Position numbers and translations under genes: made by a program
Part shown: positions 4,041 through 6,813 of the stretch, piece after piece
Layout: the number at the start of each line of letters is the position of its first letter
Position numbering within the stretch: position 1 is the first letter of the stretch
The notes under the pieces: generated by a model
The model's input: the letters and a program-made list of their open reading frames with translations, nothing else
What the model was told of the DNA's origin: nothing
Databases searched by the model: none
Assembly: GCA_020059425.1 (NCBI GenBank)
Contig: JAGVCD010000422.1
Span: forward strand, 1-6,813
Source of the DNA: Chamaesiphon sp.
Lineage (GTDB): Bacteria; Cyanobacteriota; Cyanobacteriia; Cyanobacteriales; Chamaesiphonaceae
Length of the DNA: 6,813 nucleotides
Direction of reading: 5' to 3'

Positions 4041-6014
4041 ATGATTCGCGTTCTACTAGTAGACAATCAAAAAAGTGTGAGAGAAACACTCAAATCGATT
4101 CTGGAATTAGCTGCCGATTTTGACATTGTGGGTATGGCTGATAATGGATCGAGAGCGATCGAACTAGTCCAGCAGCTCCAACCAGATGTGGTGCTGATGG
4201 ATATGGAAATGCCCGGTCTAGATGGCGCAGCAGCCACCAAAATGATCGCTCAAGGTGAACTGGGCGAAAAGGTAAAGGTATTAATTGTCAGTAGCCATAA
4301 CAATAGTGAATATGTGGTGCGGTCAATGCAGGCCGGAGCCCGAGGCTATTTGCTCAAAGGAGCATCGGCTGAAGAAATTCAACAGACTGTGCGCTATGTA
4401 TACCAAGGGAACCCCCCCATTACTCCGACAGACCCATTAGCGGAGGAGATATTGGAAACTGTCGAATCAGAACGACCCACAGCGTTGTTTTCAGACCAGC
4501 CGACAGATCTTTTCTCGGACTTGTTTTCGGAGCATTCCACGGATTTAGGCGCAGGTTTAGAAGCAGACCAGATAACAGATTTGGGCGAATTAACACTTCC
4601 GGCTGTCCAGGCTCAGCCTCAGCCTAAACCGCCTCTGAAAACCCCCTCTGATTTTGAGGAGCTTCAGGCATCAGAAATGTTGATAGATGTGGTACCTATC
4701 AGTGTTTCGAGCAGTTCTGGTATCCGACCACGTTGGTGGAAGAAACCAGCAATTGTAATGGCTCTGCTGGGCTTGGGTGGCGGTCTGTATTTGCTCCGTC
4801 AATATCTGCGTCAGGTATTGCCACCAGTCACCATTGCAGCAGAAACAGCTCAAGGATCTGAAAAATCTGAGCAGCTCTCGCCCTTGTCTACTCTGTTTTT
4901 TACCGGCAAAATTGAGCCAGCTCAAGTGGTGCCAATTAATGCCACTACTTCAGGTTTGATTCAGAATCTCAAAGTCAAAGTTGGCCAGCAAGTTAAGGTT
5001 GGTGAATCTTTATTGGCAATTCGTAGTGTAGATGCTGAAGTGGTTCGTCTGGAAGCATCTCCTAAACCATCCATTTCGTCAGTGCAGCAGCAAGATTTAT
5101 GGAAAAAGCAGCAAATACTGATCAAACAACAACAACTTTCCCAGCAACGAATTGGCAACTTACAGCAAGAAATAAATAGTAACAAGAAAAACATTACTTT
5201 GCTGCGTTCCAGCATTGCGAGCGGTGCACGCATTCAACAACCACCTAATCAAACTGCCTTGGTTCGGCAACAAGAAGAGATGGTTCAAGCGGCGAAAGCT
5301 AACTATAAGCGCCAACAGATCATCTATCAACGGAAACAGATGAATGCAACGGCGCAGCGTGGTGCTGGTAATGAACAAACCGAGCAATTGCTGGCGGAGG
5401 TGGAAAGTGCTCGGGTGGAAATGGAATATTCTCGGTCGAACTATGAGAATGCTCAACTCGCTCTTCAGGAGACTAAGGCAGTACCGACAGATCTTCCCTC
5501 TGCGGCATATCCCAGTTTTAATGTTCAAGAACAGCTCAGTCAAGAAGATAACTTGAGAAAGTATCAAGAACAGCTGCGTCAAGAACAACTCAGTTATAAG
5601 CAGCTCAGCAATAACTTACAATCTTTACAAAAGCAGAGTAATCCATCCCCCAACCCACAAGTGAGTACGATCGCTAGTGTCCAACCAACATCGGTAGATG
5701 TTATCGCTAATAAATCAGGTCATGTAGTAGATCTTATTGTTCAGGATGGTACTAAGATTTTTGCTAGCAACAAGCTGATGGGCATTGCCAGTAAACTAAA
5801 AGTTGCTACCGAGGTACAAGCAACATTACCTCCTCAACTTAAAGTGGGTTTGAAGTCGATTGTGCAGGTCGCCGATGGTCAGAAATTTGCTGGTGAAATC
5901 GTCTCTATTACACCACTACCAGAGCAGGGCAAGCAAAAAGTAGAGGTTAGTTTTGCTACACCTCAGAATTTCTTGATTGGCCAGTCCGCAACAGTCTCTT
6001 TTCCAGTGCCATAG
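4041..6014 (+). CDS. Receiver domain fused to a membrane-anchored HlyD-type adaptor
   Basis: One uninterrupted 657-residue ORF contains two normally separate modules. Residues 1-120 form a NarL-like response-regulator receiver: D8, phosphoacceptor D54 in VLMDMEMPGLDG, switch S84 and K106 in YLLKG. The usual second acidic-pocket residue is N9 instead of D/E. No helix-turn-helix follows. Residues 121-230 are a low-complexity acidic, Pro-rich linker with a 12-residue repeat. Positive residues RPRWWKK (229-235) precede a single membrane helix (about 236-252), predicting a cytoplasmic receiver and a periplasmic remainder. Then come the first half of a barrel-sandwich/lipoyl-like domain (about 288-330), a long Gln-rich coiled coil (about 346-535, broken by Pro near 401 and 482-491), the second half (about 550-584) and a beta-barrel (about 588-657), which is the order in HlyD/DevB-like membrane-fusion proteins. 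Such adaptors bridge ABC or other exporters to the outer membrane. Ribosome site AGGGAG (4030-4035) lies 5 nt before ATG. Phosphorylation-controlled export is inference. The kinase and transporter partners are unproven; the divergent ABC exporter is a candidate. Confidence 0.9.
   Translation: MIRVLLVDNQKSVRETLKSILELAADFDIVGMADNGSRAIELVQQLQPDVVLMDMEMPGLDGAAATKMIAQGELGEKVKVLIVSSHNNSEYVVRSMQAGARGYLLKGASAEEIQQTVRYVYQGNPPITPTDPLAEEILETVESERPTALFSDQPTDLFSDLFSEHSTDLGAGLEADQITDLGELTLPAVQAQPQPKPPLKTPSDFEELQASEMLIDVVPISVSSSSGIRPRWWKKPAIVMALLGLGGGLYLLRQYLRQVLPPVTIAAETAQGSEKSEQLSPLSTLFFTGKIEPAQVVPINATTSGLIQNLKVKVGQQVKVGESLLAIRSVDAEVVRLEASPKPSISSVQQQDLWKKQQILIKQQQLSQQRIGNLQQEINSNKKNITLLRSSIASGARIQQPPNQTALVRQQEEMVQAAKANYKRQQIIYQRKQMNATAQRGAGNEQTEQLLAEVESARVEMEYSRSNYENAQLALQETKAVPTDLPSAAYPSFNVQEQLSQEDNLRKYQEQLRQEQLSYKQLSNNLQSLQKQSNPSPNPQVSTIASVQPTSVDVIANKSGHVVDLIVQDGTKIFASNKLMGIASKLKVATEVQATLPPQLKVGLKSIVQVADGQKFAGEIVSITPLPEQGKQKVEVSFATPQNFLIGQSATVSFPVP
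4412..4418 (+). repeat. C7 homopolymer at the receiver/linker junction
   Basis: Seven consecutive C fall in codons N124-P125-P126, just after the receiver domain ends. The phase fits an X-XXY-YYZ slippery heptamer (C CCC CCC). Loss of one C would stop translation at TAG 4438-4440. Gain of one C, or a -1 ribosomal slip, would read an alternative frame to TAA 4625-4627. Either outcome leaves a soluble receiver without the membrane adaptor. There is no proof that slippage occurs. Confidence 0.4.
4479..4586 (+). repeat. Degenerate 12-residue (36-nt) tandem repeat in the acidic linker
   Basis: In residues 147-182, TDL recurs at exactly 12-residue spacing (155-157, 167-169, 179-181). A related TALFSD at 147-152 precedes TDLFSD at 155-160. 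The units are rich in D, E, S, T and L. The DNA copies have diverged, indicating old duplication rather than recent slippage. The repeats lie between the receiver and the membrane helix and probably form a flexible cytoplasmic tether or interaction segment. Confidence 0.6.
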
Positions 6015-6030
6015 CTAGTTCTGAATAACC

Positions 6031-6813
6031 CTATTTTTGGGCTAGAATTGCTGCTAACAGTGGCTCTGCTCCAAATCGCACTGCATCTGTGCAAGGTAAG
6101 CCAGTTTCTTGGGTGACTCGATCGAGATATGCTTGCAGTTCTTCATCTCCCAGATTGGCACCGTTGATGGCAATGGCGACTACTGGGGCGGGTGGAAAAG
6201 CACCAGCAGCGCTGGCTAGCTGTTCATAAAGCTGCACGACGGCGGCTAAGGGTGGAATATTCACCTGAGGACATTTACGCACGGTAGTTTGACCAGCCTT
6301 ATGTACCAAAATTAGCTGAGTGGGCTGACTGCCCCGCAGTAAGGGTAGTGTAGCGGTGGAACCAGGATGAAGAATTGAACCTTGCCCTTCGACAATTAGT
6401 AAATCTTGACCGGGGCTATGATCTAGAACAGTCTGTTCGATCGATCCAGCAGCATGATCAACTTTAATAGCATCTAAGGCTACACCTGAGCCAGAAATCA
6501 TTAATCCAGCTTGGCCAGTAGCCACAAACTTAGACTTGATCCCTTGCGCCACACAAACTTTTTGCAGTTCTAAACCCGCCGACATTTTGCCGATCGCCAT
6601 ATCGGTACCCACCATCAAGACCCGCTGGCAGGATAAATCTCGGGCTGCTCCGCTACCAATCCGAATGGTAGTGGGCGGTTGGCGTACATCCCAAATCCAT
6701 TGACCAGGTTGAAGTGCTGGTAATTGAGGATGGCCATCCAACTTGGTATGCAAACCATTAATAATCGAAATACCACTACTAACAGCAGCTTGTAACTCTG
6801 GCCACCAATCATC
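6031..6813 (-). CDS. DUF1611 / DgcN-family P-loop protein (5' end outside window)
   Basis: This is a partial gene of 260 codons plus stop, running off the right edge. The frame is open from the edge, and residues 1-30 of this fragment (DDWWPELQAA, then a GISIINGLHTKL-like stretch) match the conserved region before the P-loop domain. An internal TTG at 6753 should therefore not be taken as the start. The C-terminal P-loop domain is complete: VGTDMAIGKMS (fragment residues about 68-78, Lys 76), FVATGQAGLM (about 96-105), DHAAGSIE (about 119-126), LLIVEGQGSILHPG (about 138-151) and VNIPPL (about 184-189). Full-length members are about 330-350 residues, so roughly 80 N-terminal residues (an N-terminal Rossmann-like domain) are missing. 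Some members (DgcN) are reported as D-glutamate N-acetyltransferases working with DgcA; whether this applies here is unknown. It converges with the receiver-HlyD gene with a 16-nt gap and no clear terminator between them. Confidence 0.9.
   Translation of the reverse strand, partial: DDWWPELQAAVSSGISIINGLHTKLDGHPQLPALQPGQWIWDVRQPPTTIRIGSGAARDLSCQRVLMVGTDMAIGKMSAGLELQKVCVAQGIKSKFVATGQAGLMISGSGVALDAIKVDHAAGSIEQTVLDHSPGQDLLIVEGQGSILHPGSTATLPLLRGSQPTQLILVHKAGQTTVRKCPQVNIPPLAAVVQLYEQLASAAGAFPPAPVVAIAINGANLGDEELQAYLDRVTQETGLPCTDAVRFGAEPLLAAILAQK

Noticed and set aside
5160..5588. 142-codon minus-strand ORF inside the receiver-HlyD gene
   Set aside because: It is a shadow of the Gln/Glu-rich coiled-coil coding region; the Leu/Phe-rich translation is what the reverse of CAA/GAA codons gives.
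6015..6060. Bidirectional terminator between the converging receiver-HlyD and DUF1611 genes
   Set aside because: Only weak pairing is visible (CCC/GGG and CTAG copies around a short T-run); no stable GC stem with a following T-run on either strand.

Overview
The window looks like a cyanobacterial chromosome segment of moderate GC. Evidence: a single-RRM, glycine-tailed RNA-binding protein of the cyanobacterial Rbp type, one perfect HIP1 octamer (GCGATCGC, 390-397), many partial HIP1 cores (CGATCG) inside genes, and gene families that are common in cyanobacteria. A filamentous or Pseudanabaena-like lineage is possible, but that is only a guess.

Layout, left to right. (1) 128-436 (+) encodes a complete 102-residue Rbp-type RNA-binding protein, followed by a strong intrinsic terminator at 501-531. 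(2) 437-928 has no gene. It holds several small dyads and, at about 621-863, a pair of diverged inverted arms (45 and 42 nt) enclosing 145 nt. One arm runs into a G-rich intergenic repeat, so this looks like a decayed non-coding repeat or MITE-like element. (3) 1915-3774 and 929-1912 (both -) form a tight two-gene unit: a half-size type I ABC exporter, then, 2 nt after its stop codon, a COG0523/CobW-family metal-chaperone GTPase. (4) 3775-4040 is the divergent control region, with a perfect 8-bp hairpin and a plausible plus-strand promoter. (5) 4041-6014 (+) is one uninterrupted 657-residue ORF joining a response-regulator receiver domain, an acidic linker with a 12-residue repeat, one membrane segment and a full HlyD-type membrane-fusion (adaptor) module. 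(6) 6031-6813 (-) is the C-terminal part of a DUF1611/DgcN-type P-loop protein. Its reading frame stays open to the window edge, so its N-terminus lies outside.

The most unusual item is the receiver-TM-HlyD fusion. It has no DNA-binding output domain. The phosphoacceptor domain should be cytoplasmic and the adaptor periplasmic, which suggests that a two-component phosphorelay might act directly on an export machine. The divergent ABC exporter is a candidate inner-membrane partner, though nothing in the sequence proves the pairing. The ABC-CobW coupling suggests, more weakly, a link to metal homeostasis. The Rbp and DUF1611 genes look functionally independent of these.
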